A stretch of DNA of 64,000 bases from Luminiphilus syltensis NOR5-1B. Lineage in GTDB: Bacteria; Pseudomonadota; Gammaproteobacteria; Pseudomonadales; Halieaceae. A program made the translations under genes and the position numbers. The notes under the pieces are model-generated. The model was not told where the DNA came from and searched no databases. It worked only from the letters and a program-made list of their open reading frames with translations. Positions 35,571 to 44,988 of the stretch are shown piece by piece (the first letter of the stretch is position 1; every line of letters begins with the position of its first letter). Location: contig NZ_DS999411.1 of NCBI RefSeq assembly GCF_000158175.1, forward strand, positions 2,215,784 through 2,279,783, in the 5' to 3' direction.

Positions 35571-36920
35571 CGCGGTTCCCGCCACCGGCAGCGACTGTCT
35601 ATCGATCACCCGGCCGTTTTTCATCACCAGCTCGATGCTACGCGTGTTGGTGATGTCCTCTACGGGATTGGCAGTTAACAGCACCGCATCGGCCAGCTTA
35701 CCGACCTCAATAGAGCCCATGTCGGTTTCGCGGCCCAAAAACTCCGCCCCGTTGAGGGTGGCGATACGGATAATATCTTTGGCGGGGATGCCCGCATCCG
35801 CCAGCAGTTTCATTTCATGATGTACCGCCGGCCCTATGGTCTGATCGGTACCGAGAACCAGAACACCCCCGGCGTTGTGAATAAGTGCCAGTCCTTCCTG
35901 CGCAATTGGCGTCATGATTTGCATCCACCACGTCCACTTCCGTTCCTGCCAGGCAGGGCGGGTCTCTGTCTTCAGCGTCTCGATTTCGTCCGCTGAAAGA
36001 CTGGCCTGGTAGAGGGGTTGATCGAGGAAATCCGGACTCTCAGCGAGCCGAGAGTATCCCTCTCCAATAGCAAGAGTCGTTACCATCGGTATTTTCTTGG
36101 CGCCCATAAGACGTCCAAAAGCTTCGGTTGCAGGACCCTGGATAATCGGATGGGAGAGATTATCGATGCCTGCGAAAATCGCCTGACGAGCTCTTCGTTC
36201 GCTCGAGGTATGAACCGTTGTGCGAATGCCGTGGTCATTGTAGTACTCGATAACCTTCTGCATGAGGTCTACAGGCAGCAGGGGAATCATTGGCCGCGCA
36301 CCCCAGCCGCGTTCCTCAAGTGTCAACTTCAGAATATCCGGCTTTCTGGCGATGTGGTCGTCGAGGGCTGCCTTGGCTTCAGGCCAGTCGTCGACGGGTG
36401 TATAACCGGGACCGCTGCCATGGCTTCCCGGGTAGGTGACAATACCTCCCGTAGCAAAGATTCGTGGCGACTCGATACTCCCACTACGCTCTTCGTCGCG
36501 AAGGGCGAAGATATAGTCTGGATTATTCCCCGAGTCATAAACGGCGGTCACACCGCTGTAGAGATAACTGGCCAATGCTGCGAGGCCTACCTGCCGATCG
36601 TTACCCGCTTCCCGAAGGCCCGTTTCCGTAACCGTCACACCGCCCTTCAGGTGAATGTGCATATCCATCAGTCCGGGAATCAGATAGCGGCCGGTTCCAT
36701 CGATGCGCGTACCTTCCACACCTGCCAGGGTTTCCGCCGGGGCTATCTGACTGAACTTTCCGTCCTCCACGACAACACTGATGCCCGCCAGGGGATCCCT
36801 GCCAGTACCATCGATCAGCGTAACATTGTCGAAAATGACGGTGTCGGCTTGGGCGAGTGTGCAGAAAACAGCAGTGGCAGCCACCACCAGGCGAGCGCGT
36901 GTCTTTGAAAATAAGATCAT
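35562..36920 (-). CDS. Exported amidohydrolase-family protein, second of a pair
   Basis: A 452-residue amidohydrolase-superfamily member with a signal peptide (about 1-25, ending AQAD). The barrel carries the H-x-H ligand pair in LMDMHIHLKGG, a lysine in ILKLTLEERG that could be carboxylated, later histidines (TTVHTSS, NLSHPII) and the aspartate in VLGTDQTIG. This is the set expected for a binuclear metal hydrolase such as imidazolonepropionase-like or prolidase-like members. It overlaps the upstream amidohydrolase gene by four bases. The substrate is unknown; export to the periplasm suggests cleavage of amide compounds brought in through the neighbouring TonB receptor. Confidence 0.85.
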   Translation of the reverse strand: MILFSKTRARLVVAATAVFCTLAQADTVIFDNVTLIDGTGRDPLAGISVVVEDGKFSQIAPAETLAGVEGTRIDGTGRYLIPGLMDMHIHLKGGVTVTETGLREAGNDRQVGLAALASYLYSGVTAVYDSGNNPDYIFALRDEERSGSIESPRIFATGGIVTYPGSHGSGPGYTPVDDWPEAKAALDDHIARKPDILKLTLEERGWGARPMIPLLPVDLMQKVIEYYNDHGIRTTVHTSSERRARQAIFAGIDNLSHPIIQGPATEAFGRLMGAKKIPMVTTLAIGEGYSRLAESPDFLDQPLYQASLSADEIETLKTETRPAWQERKWTWWMQIMTPIAQEGLALIHNAGGVLVLGTDQTIGPAVHHEMKLLADAGIPAKDIIRIATLNGAEFLGRETDMGSIEVGKLADAVLLTANPVEDITNTRSIELVMKNGRVIDRQSLPVAGTALR

Positions 36921-38254
36921 TTTGCCTCTACCGCCTTAAAGACGTGTCCATCACGCATAACAAAATTCACATCCAGTACCGCGGAGATGTCTTCAAGCGG
37001 ACTTTCGCTCATTGCCACCAGGTCGGCATACATACCCGGCGCAATGCTTCCCACGCCTTCAATGCCACCCGCCGTCGCCGCACGGACAGTACCGGCCATC
37101 AGGGCCTCCATGGGTGACATACCAATACCGACGTACTCGACAAATTCATTGGCATTCTCGCCGTGGGGCGAAACTCCGGAGTCGGTGCCCAGCGCGATAT
37201 TCACACCCATGTTGTGTGCCATACGAGTCATATCTTTGGGCTGTCGACCCAGTGCCAATAGCTTCTCCATCACGGCGGGTGGCGCATCCTTGAACGGGCC
37301 TTGTTTCATTTTTTCGGGTGTATCGCCGACGTAGCTAATGGGATAAACGGTTGGAATAACAAATGCCCCTGTTTTCTTGAACAGCTTCATCGTGTCCTTG
37401 TCGGCCCACATGGAATGTTCGATGGAATCAAAGCCCGCGTTAAGTGCCGCCTCAATGCCGGGTTTGGCGTGGGCATGGGCGGTTACCTTTCTACCCAGCA
37501 TATGCGCGGTGTTGGCAATGGCGACCAGCTCCTCGTGGGTAAACTGCTGCCCTGTACCCGCATTGGTATTGGACAACACTCCCCCCGTGGAGGTTACCTT
37601 AATCACGTCGGCCCCACGTTTAACCATTTGCCTTACGGCGCGCATACAGTCGTCCGCGCCATCGCAGGTGCCTGTTGCCGGTAGTGCGTTCGCCACTTCC
37701 TCCCGGTAGCCGTGGAAGTCACCGTGTCCTCCCGAGGGCGTAATGGCCGATCCGGCGACAAGAAGTCGGGGGCCGGGCACGATACCCTCGGCTATCGCAT
37801 CGCGGAGCGCGAAAATCGAATAGCCCCTCGAGCCCAGGTCCCTGACGGTCGTGAAACCCGCCATCAGTGTTTTGTGCGCATTCTGCGCACCGATGAGCGC
37901 AAAATAGGCGTCGGGTTTACGAACGTAAAGGCCTCGAGCTCCCGCGTTGGCATAAGCACCCAGGTGCACATGCAGGTCAATAAAACCGGGCATGACAAAC
38001 TGATTCGAGAGATCAATCACTCGGGTATCAGCGTCCAGCGACAGGCTTTCAGGCGTTACAAACCCCGAATGTACCGCCTTTATCTTCCCATCGTGTATTT
38101 CGACCGTCGCCTCTGACTGTGGCGAATCGCCTGGTATGGCGAGGAGGGTTCCGGCGTGTACGAGCGTGGCCTCAGCCAATGCGGGACCAGAAAAGCCGAC
38201 TGCGGCTATCACGGCGAGACAGCCTCGAAGGAGCAACTTCATTTGACTTAGCAT
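36917..38254 (-). CDS. Exported amidohydrolase (Xaa-Pro dipeptidase/imidazolonepropionase-like)
   Basis: A 445-residue protein with a signal peptide (about 1-27, ending ALAEA). Metal motifs are FIDLHVHLGAYAN (H-x-H), the carboxylated-lysine block DVIKVTSTGGVLSNTN, TAHAHAKPGI, SIEHSMWAD and ALGTDSGVSPHG. This order matches the group of amidohydrolases shown in other bacteria to hydrolyse Xaa-Pro or N-acyl amino-acid dipeptides. GGGATA lies upstream of the ATG at 38254; a second ATG at 38242 is possible. It comes first in a coupled pair, 15 bases after the TonB receptor gene ends, so three genes probably form one operon read on the minus strand. Confidence 0.87.
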   Translation of the reverse strand: MLSQMKLLLRGCLAVIAAVGFSGPALAEATLVHAGTLLAIPGDSPQSEATVEIHDGKIKAVHSGFVTPESLSLDADTRVIDLSNQFVMPGFIDLHVHLGAYANAGARGLYVRKPDAYFALIGAQNAHKTLMAGFTTVRDLGSRGYSIFALRDAIAEGIVPGPRLLVAGSAITPSGGHGDFHGYREEVANALPATGTCDGADDCMRAVRQMVKRGADVIKVTSTGGVLSNTNAGTGQQFTHEELVAIANTAHMLGRKVTAHAHAKPGIEAALNAGFDSIEHSMWADKDTMKLFKKTGAFVIPTVYPISYVGDTPEKMKQGPFKDAPPAVMEKLLALGRQPKDMTRMAHNMGVNIALGTDSGVSPHGENANEFVEYVGIGMSPMEALMAGTVRAATAGGIEGVGSIAPGMYADLVAMSESPLEDISAVLDVNFVMRDGHVFKAVEAK

Positions 38255-38269
38255 GGGTCTATCCCGTTA

Positions 38270-40663
38270 TTAAAAGGTCTTCGTCAGATCGATACCGATG
38301 GTTCTCGGCATAGTCGTCCATTTAACGGTTAGCAAGGAATCTTCGGTCCTGACCCGGAGATCGCCGCGTTCATCAAACACATTTTCGACGTAAAGGGTTA
38401 CGTTTAGCCCGTTATCGCGATCCATGACACCCGCCCTGAAATTGAAGAGCTCATAAGAATTCTGCTTCCGGTTGAAGCGGGACGTGGTATCGAGCTCAGA
38501 ATCCGAGCCGCCTCGATGAACAAATTCACCGCGAATGAAGCCATCCCAGTCACCGCCCACCTCGAAGTTGTACTGCGCCATCGCGTTAGCGGTAAATTCC
38601 GGGACGAACGGCAGCTTGTCTCCTTTACGCCCCGGTGCCACGATTTGATCGCTGATTTGATCCTCCGACAGCTCGCGGGTAGGAAGCCATGCGAAACCGG
38701 CGGTCAGGTCCAGTTGATCGATCGGGCGCGCGTTAAGCTCAAATTCGAGCCCGAGCACTTCGGCCGCGCCGGCATTGCCAACAAATCCGAAAGCGCCCGT
38801 AGGGTCCTGGCCGGCGACCTGAATGTCAGACCAGTCAATATAGAAAGCGGCCAGGTTCAGATTCACCCTGCCGTCCGCCAATGTGGTTTTTGCGCCCAAT
38901 TCATAGTTCCAGAGTTCGTCTGCTTCGTAACCCGGGGGAACCGCAACGACACCCTGGCCATTGGTGCCCCCGAGTCGGAATCCCTGAGACGCCAATCCAT
39001 AGAACACATAATCATCGCTGGGGCTGTAGGACACCTGGAACTTCGAGATGGTCTTGTCTTCTTTAAACGCTCGCAGATCCGGCTCGGGCAGAAAGTTTTC
39101 TGGTGGAAAAAGTGCGAAGGGGAATAGTTGCAAACCATTATCGGTCTGCTCGGCCTCGAACCAGCGGAGTCCAGCCATGAGCTCCCATTGATCGTTGAGG
39201 GCATAAGTGACCTCACCAAATACGGCAATCTCTTCCATCTTACGTCTATTTTCACGGGCAAAAACGCATGGATTACATTCGTCAATTCCCTCTCCAGGGG
39301 CCCCGGAGATAAAGCCTGTCGGTGGCATGCCCGTGTCAATCAAGTCGCCGGTGATTTCATCGACTACGGGTACATAGCTGCGGAAATCAGAGGTGCGCTC
39401 GCGGTAAAAAACCCCGCCCATCCACTGGAATCGTGAATCGCTGGTTGAGTTCAGTCGCATCTCAAACGCTGTTTGTTCGACGTCCTGTGTCTGGTCGGTT
39501 AGCGCAGGAAACAAGTCCGCGCGGTTGGCGGGCGGATCATCCGGTGAAGTCGGTTCGGGGCGAACTCCAAGACGGAGGATGACCCAGGTCGAGTCCCGAC
39601 GGAAATCGAAGCTTCGATCGTAGTAGGATCCTGCTGCCGTCAAGCTGACGTTATCAAAATCATAATTCAGGGTGAGGCTGTATATTTCCTGCTCATCGGG
39701 CATTTGCGTTCGGGCAAAATCACCATTAATCAGATCGCCAGTTTCGAAGAAAGCGACATTTCTAATATCCTCAAGGGGCTCCAGGTCGTTGTTCACAAAG
39801 TCGAGATTATCGGGGGAGTCTGAAAAAGAATCGTAGGGGTTGTAGCGATCAGTGCCACCGGCGTCCGTGTCCTGCATCCATGCCATCGCATCGATGGTCA
39901 TGCGGTCATTGGGCTGAAAACGCAGCATGCCTCTAAAACCCTTGGTCTCGTACCAGTTGTAGTCTTCGCGATTTAGCCGGTTGTTATCGAGGTAACCGGG
40001 TTGATCATCGTAGTAACCGACAGCTCTGAACGATAGTTTGTCATCAATCAGTGGAACGTTGACCATGCCGTAAACGCTGCCACCCGTATCGCCCTCTTCA
40101 ACGGTAGTGCCGCCGACTTGTATTTTGGCGCCGAATTCAGTCATATCAGGCTTGTTCAGAATAAAGCGCAGGGTTCCGATCTGGGAGTTGGCACCGAAGG
40201 TTGTGCCCTGTGGTCCTTTGAGGACCTCCACTCGGTCGAGATCAAAGAGTTTTAAATCGGTGGTTTGTGAACCGCTGTTGCCAGCTGCTCCCTGGATCCC
40301 CGGAAGCGGGATTTCATCGTAATAAACGGCAACCTGCTGCTGGCCGGCCGAACGCACGCCGCGCAATACGTATCGTTTTTGTCCGGCACCCTCATCAGAA
40401 AAGGTTAATCCCGGAACTTGATAAGCAAAAGAGTCGAAGTCCAGCGCGCGCATCTGCTGGAGTTGATCGGATCCGAACGCCGTGATTGTCGCTGGAACGT
40501 CCTGAAGTTTCTCGGCACCACGTTTCCGCGCAGTGACAACGATCTCTTCGAGAACGGTTGCCCCCTGCGCGAAGGTCGCCGTGGGCTGAGTCCAGCAAAG
40601 TGCAGCAATGGCGGAAGCAAGAGTAACGGGGACAAAGTTTTTGCGACTGAGGGGCTTGGACAT
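38270..40663 (-). CDS. TonB-dependent outer-membrane receptor 2
   Basis: A 797-residue receptor from the ATG at 40663, which has GAGGAA upstream; an ATG at 40693 lies further out without a ribosome site. Signal peptide to about residue 33 (ATFAQG), TonB-box region LEEIVVTARKRG, plug with YVLRGVRSAGQQQVAVYYDE and DRVEVLKGPQGTTFGANSQIGTLRF, then a long barrel that ends in a C-terminal phenylalanine (IDLTKTF). It leads an operon with two exported amidohydrolases, which suggests import of an amide, peptide or N-acyl compound that is then cleaved in the periplasm. Confidence 0.93.
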   Translation of the reverse strand: MSKPLSRKNFVPVTLASAIAALCWTQPTATFAQGATVLEEIVVTARKRGAEKLQDVPATITAFGSDQLQQMRALDFDSFAYQVPGLTFSDEGAGQKRYVLRGVRSAGQQQVAVYYDEIPLPGIQGAAGNSGSQTTDLKLFDLDRVEVLKGPQGTTFGANSQIGTLRFILNKPDMTEFGAKIQVGGTTVEEGDTGGSVYGMVNVPLIDDKLSFRAVGYYDDQPGYLDNNRLNREDYNWYETKGFRGMLRFQPNDRMTIDAMAWMQDTDAGGTDRYNPYDSFSDSPDNLDFVNNDLEPLEDIRNVAFFETGDLINGDFARTQMPDEQEIYSLTLNYDFDNVSLTAAGSYYDRSFDFRRDSTWVILRLGVRPEPTSPDDPPANRADLFPALTDQTQDVEQTAFEMRLNSTSDSRFQWMGGVFYRERTSDFRSYVPVVDEITGDLIDTGMPPTGFISGAPGEGIDECNPCVFARENRRKMEEIAVFGEVTYALNDQWELMAGLRWFEAEQTDNGLQLFPFALFPPENFLPEPDLRAFKEDKTISKFQVSYSPSDDYVFYGLASQGFRLGGTNGQGVVAVPPGYEADELWNYELGAKTTLADGRVNLNLAAFYIDWSDIQVAGQDPTGAFGFVGNAGAAEVLGLEFELNARPIDQLDLTAGFAWLPTRELSEDQISDQIVAPGRKGDKLPFVPEFTANAMAQYNFEVGGDWDGFIRGEFVHRGGSDSELDTTSRFNRKQNSYELFNFRAGVMDRDNGLNVTLYVENVFDERGDLRVRTEDSLLTVKWTTMPRTIGIDLTKTF

Positions 40664-41139
40664 AGGGGGAATTCCTCTGGGCTTTGGGTTCATGACGGAA
40701 ATGCAGTGAGCGAATCCATCATCATGAGTCTTCAGCGACCGCGAATCTTTCAGGTGCAGGCACCAACAGCGGCGTTTCCAGAAAAATCAGGAAAAGCCTT
40801 TTTCATAATTGTTGGACAGAAGTTGTACTAATTACGGGTTTGTATCAAATTAAAATTAGGGCGCGCGTTCTAAACAGGTGCGAATGGCTGAAGACTTCGC
40901 CTGTATACTCGCTGTTTGGATTGCTACTTTGATGCGCAGCATAAAGGGCCGATAGAGACAGGGCTGGCTAACTCAGGCAGGGGGTCGTAACCCTTGTGGC
41001 GACCCTATGTGATTTTAGTGATTGCGGCGATTACAGCAGACAGTGCGCTTACGACTCACACGCGCGCTACCCCCACCACTGATGGATGGCAAGAGCACAC
41101 GCGCGTCAGAAAGTTGTCCTGGGTGGTCAGTAATGACGC
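40664..41139. other. Intergenic region between receptor 2 and an outer-membrane protein gene
   Basis: About 475 bases without a gene I can support. It should hold the promoter of the TonB receptor (minus strand), most likely in the AT-rich part at 40800-40860. A weak stem-loop pairs GGGTCG (40982-40987) with CGACCC (41000-41005). No known motif or RNA was recognised. Confidence 0.4.
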
Positions 41140-42060
41140 TCAGAACAAATGCTGAAGCGCTATGCTGAAAAGCGTAAACGATTCGTCGGAGTCATTGACG
41201 GAGCCCGTTGCGATGCTTACCTTCACTGCATTGCGTGACAAGACCGGAAATACCACACTCGCGCCGACGCGCATATCTCTCTGCAGATCATCCAATTGCA
41301 CAGGGCCGATTTTGCTGCGACCACCGCGGTAGAAATTGGAGTCCAGAGACATCCAGAAGCCGGGCTTAAAGCGCCGAATCAGGTTGAGTTGAACGGCATA
41401 AATCGGATCCTGCTGGCGGCGGACACCGAGAAAGTCATCATTGTCGGTAAACACCCAGGCACTGGCCTTCGCTTCGACCAGCAATTTGTCGGTTATCGGA
41501 CCGATAAAGCCCAACTCGCCGCGAGCGGCCCAGCGGTTGGCACCCACATTGATGACCCGATCGTTGTCATAGTCGCCAGTCGGTGCGACGACCTTCAAAC
41601 TCGCGCCCAGAATCGGCTTGGGATCACGCCGCAAAGCCGCGAATTCCTCCTTATCCATGCTGGGTGCGCCAATCAGATTCACGGTAAGGGTCGCGGAAAT
41701 ATCGCCGAGGCCACTATAGTTTCTTTCTATATTCCCGATATCGGGCACATCCGCGGCTGTGGTGCCGTCGGAAAAGGGCGCTTCCAATACCAGATTGGCG
41801 GTCCGGCCGAGAAAGTTTATGGTCTGTAAATAACCCACGACAATAGTGGAGATCGATGAGTCCAGACCTGCTATCGGCAGTGACGGGTCCGGCACCACAT
41901 CGCCCCTGGTGACGGCCAATCCCAGCGTGGCAACCTGCGTGCCCTTGGGTGCGGGCCAGTAAGTTCGAGGCGTAAGTTCCTGCGCTGACGTTGCCGCAGG
42001 AAATAGCGTCGCGGTCAGGCACGCAACGAAAAGTGCCCTGCTGAGCGTAAAGCAGGTCAA
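41140..42060 (-). CDS. Outer-membrane channel-like protein (phenol-degradation MetA family)
   Basis: A 306-residue protein with a signal peptide (about 1-26, ending TSAQE) and a beta-barrel pattern of alternating strands ending in ALQHLF. The blocks GDISATLTVNLIGAPSM, LKVVAPTGDYDNDRVINVGANRW and the late DLQRDMRVGASVVFPV with TGSVNDSDESF match the transporter family named after a phenol-degradation pathway gene. Members are thought to be outer-membrane channels for hydrophobic compounds. It stands alone on the minus strand; no catabolic gene is directly linked. Confidence 0.8.
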   Translation of the reverse strand: MTCFTLSRALFVACLTATLFPAATSAQELTPRTYWPAPKGTQVATLGLAVTRGDVVPDPSLPIAGLDSSISTIVVGYLQTINFLGRTANLVLEAPFSDGTTAADVPDIGNIERNYSGLGDISATLTVNLIGAPSMDKEEFAALRRDPKPILGASLKVVAPTGDYDNDRVINVGANRWAARGELGFIGPITDKLLVEAKASAWVFTDNDDFLGVRRQQDPIYAVQLNLIRRFKPGFWMSLDSNFYRGGRSKIGPVQLDDLQRDMRVGASVVFPVLSRNAVKVSIATGSVNDSDESFTLFSIALQHLF

Positions 42061-42436
42061 GTGTTGAGGAACCGACGCGTTTTCAAGTTATTGGGGTCCA
42101 CTGGTTGCTTATGAAGCCGATTATGGGGTTTGGACTTCGACAAATACAGACCTTGTCGGAACTCCGAGCCTCGCTCTTACGGTTAAATCGCTGTGCGGTC
42201 AATCGGTGTGATAGCGGCTTTTACTATGCTGCTTGTTTCCAGGGAATCCAGACAAGCCAAGCACTACGAGAAATATGCTGTTTTATAGGGTTATTGGGGT
42301 GAGGCAAGAAAGACAGCATGCGTTTCCAAACGTTTGACGCCCTGGAAAATAAGTGGCCCCAAAAGGGCTGCTTGATTAGCGGCAGAACAAATGACAATCT
42401 CGATACATTGCGTCACTGGTAGCCGTACAGGCTGCA
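42061..42436. other. Intergenic region between divergent genes
   Basis: Roughly 375 bases carrying the promoters of the outer-membrane channel gene (minus) and the DUF3754 gene (plus). A 65-codon plus-strand frame at 42105-42302 has no ribosome site or recognisable family and is not called. No operator or RNA was recognised. Confidence 0.35.
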
Positions 42437-43726
42437 TTGGGGGGAGCCACCATCGTCAAAACGCAGACTCAGGATGTCGACGCATCCGATTCGGCTAATT
42501 TCCAGAGCCTGGCCGTTCCGCGGCTTCGTTTTATTCCTTTTCGACGCTCAGAGCTTGTTCAGACTTTGCGCGATTCGCCCATTGGTGGTTTCCAGATTCC
42601 GCCTTCAGTCAGCGCGCGCTTCGAGGCCGGAGTCGCTCGAATCACTGAGGCGCTTTCAGCAGAATTTCATGCCGAGCGTCAGGCAATCAAAGATGCCTAT
42701 GCGCCACTCGATCCCGACGCGGATACTCGCAGGATCAGTACTGAAGCCACGACGGATACGAGCTCTGAGCTGGGTGAGCGCCTCGTCCACATTCTCGATC
42801 GCGGCAACTATGAACGGATTACCGAAAAGGATTTGAAGCGGGCGTTCCGCAGCGCCTCGTTATTTCAAATTCGATTGCGTGTCGATATGCGTGATTTTGA
42901 GGAGGTGTTGTTGTTCGCCAGAGGCATTTCCCAGAAGGAAGAGACTGTTTCCCACCTGGCGGGGCTCTGGAAGCGGACGATCCGTTTTATCAACTATGAT
43001 CGCGTGGTGCTCTTCTTGCGTTTCGCGGATCGCGGTGAGAAGGGTGATCCCGATTTACCGCCCGGCCGGGTAATGATCAAGCTGTTCCAGAATGTCCCCA
43101 ATGCCGACCTGGAAATGTTATTCCCCAATACCCGTGTCGCCATGCGCTGGTCGGACCGATTGCTTATCGGTGTACCCGCGATAGTCAGTGGCGCTGCTGT
43201 TGCTTTTACAAAGCTCGGTGCCCCCTTGGTGTTGCTGGGTGCCTTACTGGGGTTTTGGCTGGGGCTACACACCGATCCGGTGTCGTTGGATCGTCAGGGC
43301 TTGCTTGTTATCGGCGCGGGCCTGGGCGCATTGGGTGCTTATCTGTGGAAGCAGATTTCGAACTATAGACATCGAAAGGCACGTTTTCGCCAGGCATTGA
43401 CGCGAAATCTTTATTTTAAGCTATTGGATAACAACGCGGGAGTTCTGCTGCGCGTATTGGACGATGCGGAAGATTCAGAGTGCAAGGAGGCGTGGGTTGC
43501 GTACCGTTTTCTGTTGGCGAACCCCGATGGTGTCACCGAGCAGCAGCTTGATCAGCAGATTGAACGCTGGTTTGTTACCCAGTTGGGCGCGGAAATTGAT
43601 TTTGAGATCGATGACGCACTGCGTAAGTTGGCGCGTTTGGGCCTTGCCCGTGAGGAGCAGCAGGTCTGGTGGGCCGCTGACAATAAGGTTAGTGAGCAGG
43701 GTGTTGAAAATCTGGCAGCCGATTGA
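42437..43726 (+). CDS. DUF3754 (TMEM143-like) membrane protein
   Basis: A 429-residue protein. The N-terminal half is soluble (about 1-235) and carries the family block VMIKLFQNVPNADLEMLFPNTRVAMRWSDRL at its end. Two or three membrane helices follow (GVPAIVSGAAVAFTKLGAPLVLLGALLGFWLGL and LLVIGAGLGALGAYLWKQI), then a helical C-terminal domain with FRQALTRNLYFKLLDNNAGVL. DUF3754 proteins occur in bacteria, plants and animals, with no firm function. The start is uncertain: TTG at 42437 is the first normal codon, and no ATG or GTG lies between it and conserved sequence. Confidence 0.8.
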   Translation: MGGATIVKTQTQDVDASDSANFQSLAVPRLRFIPFRRSELVQTLRDSPIGGFQIPPSVSARFEAGVARITEALSAEFHAERQAIKDAYAPLDPDADTRRISTEATTDTSSELGERLVHILDRGNYERITEKDLKRAFRSASLFQIRLRVDMRDFEEVLLFARGISQKEETVSHLAGLWKRTIRFINYDRVVLFLRFADRGEKGDPDLPPGRVMIKLFQNVPNADLEMLFPNTRVAMRWSDRLLIGVPAIVSGAAVAFTKLGAPLVLLGALLGFWLGLHTDPVSLDRQGLLVIGAGLGALGAYLWKQISNYRHRKARFRQALTRNLYFKLLDNNAGVLLRVLDDAEDSECKEAWVAYRFLLANPDGVTEQQLDQQIERWFVTQLGAEIDFEIDDALRKLARLGLAREEQQVWWAADNKVSEQGVENLAAD

Positions 43727-43898
43727 CTAGTAGGTGGGTAAATTTTCTGCAGTAGCAATCAGGCGTATTCGCAGGCCGCGCCGAAGACTTCATTTATTGG
43801 CGGGTGGTTGGGTAAGTGATACTTCGCTGGTTTCAAGGACTCTCATGGGAATAGGGCCGAGACTGGTGGATCCCACGGTATTGAAATTCTGGCGGCGC

Positions 43899-44732
43899 TT
43901 ACTGTTTTTTGTTAATCAACCGTTTGCCTCGGCCGATTTTAAGCACCTTCGATACGCTGTTGCGCAGCGTATTGTCGAAATGACCTAGTAAACTCCGTAA
44001 TGGCTGCTCGGGTCGACCAAGAAACGATGTCACGTGGAAGTAGTCGGTGGCGTCCGGCGAGACCTCAGAGAAGTAATAGTTCGAGACGCAGCATCGAGGT
44101 TGGTCGGCGATAACCTTGCTCACTGAGTGCCAGCTGGTCTTGTTGGTCTCCATAACGACCAACCGATTCCGATGCGAGACGACGGTGCGGGGGTGTGTCC
44201 TTGTCGTATCCCAGAGCTCAAAGTTACCACCGCGTTCGAGGCCCCAGTGTGGACTGACATAGAACAGCAGGTTCAGCCGGCGATAGCGATTGCGCTGGGC
44301 GTCGTGGCTGTTGTCGATATGCGGATTCAAATAGTCCCCCTGAAACATCATGGAGAGACCGCTCGCATATAAGTCGGGATCGGGCTCGATCCCCGGGAGT
44401 TCCAGTAACCCGGTAATCAGATCAACCACCCTTGGATTCTGAAACGCATAGGTGATATCCGAGAGAATGGGGGAGTACTGTGATAAATCGGTAGCTGTGC
44501 GTTTCTTTTCCCGAAAGCTTTGGCGATCGAAAAAGCCATCCCCATTTTTGGGAAAGGCGTTGTAGATGGCGTTGACATCGTCTTTGGTCAATACATCATC
44601 GAGCACAAAGTGGCGTGTCGTTGTGCCCTCCGGGTTATTCCACTGCTGCGAAATGCTGGCACTGCACTCGGTAAGACGATTAACGAGTGCGTCGCTGAAG
44701 TAGTCGATTTGGGTGTCGGCGTCCGCGCTCAT
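43899..44732 (-). CDS. 2-oxoglutarate/Fe(II)-dependent oxygenase family protein
   Basis: A 277-residue protein with the double-stranded beta-helix signature: H138-x-D140 in LNPHIDNSHD, the distal H202 in TSWHSVSKV, and R213 in QPRCCVSNYYFSE, which should bind the 2-oxoglutarate carboxylate. The spacing (62 residues between D140 and H202) is typical of prolyl-hydroxylase-like members. Substrates in this class include protein residues and small molecules; nothing here decides. It is convergent with the DUF3754 gene and divergent from nothing obvious, with about 255 bases to the next gene upstream. Confidence 0.85.
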   Translation of the reverse strand: MSADADTQIDYFSDALVNRLTECSASISQQWNNPEGTTTRHFVLDDVLTKDDVNAIYNAFPKNGDGFFDRQSFREKKRTATDLSQYSPILSDITYAFQNPRVVDLITGLLELPGIEPDPDLYASGLSMMFQGDYLNPHIDNSHDAQRNRYRRLNLLFYVSPHWGLERGGNFELWDTTRTHPRTVVSHRNRLVVMETNKTSWHSVSKVIADQPRCCVSNYYFSEVSPDATDYFHVTSFLGRPEQPLRSLLGHFDNTLRNSVSKVLKIGRGKRLINKKQ

Positions 44733-44955
44733 GTTGGTTCGATGTTCTCTTGTATGAAGCTCAAAAGTTTACCGCTGTCAAAGCGCGAGTTTTGATGCCA
44801 CTTATTGCACCAGAGTTGGCTCTGGGTCCGTGCTGTCAACACATGCCTATTCTGCTTTACGAGTAATAAAGACGGATTGTGAATTTTCCAGGACAGCGAC
44901 TAGGATATTTCGCTTCTGGCTCGGATAAGGGTGGCCGGCTTTGGTGCGGCGAATT

Positions 44956-44980
44956 GGCGCAGGCGGCGGCCGCCTGCGCC
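44956..44980 (-). terminator. GC-rich hairpin after TonB receptor 3
   Basis: GGCGCAGGCGG (44956-44966) and CCGCCTGCGCC (44970-44980) are perfect arms around a three-base loop, eight bases beyond the receptor stop codon. The stem is very stable, but no T-run follows on the minus strand, so it may act as a weak or factor-assisted terminator or as an mRNA-end stabiliser. Confidence 0.5.
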
Positions 44981-44988
44981 TCGAGCAC

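Noticed and set aside
42105-42302. A 65-codon plus-strand frame in the 42 kb intergenic region
   Set aside because: No ribosome site, no hydrophobic or domain pattern, and a composition like the surrounding spacer.
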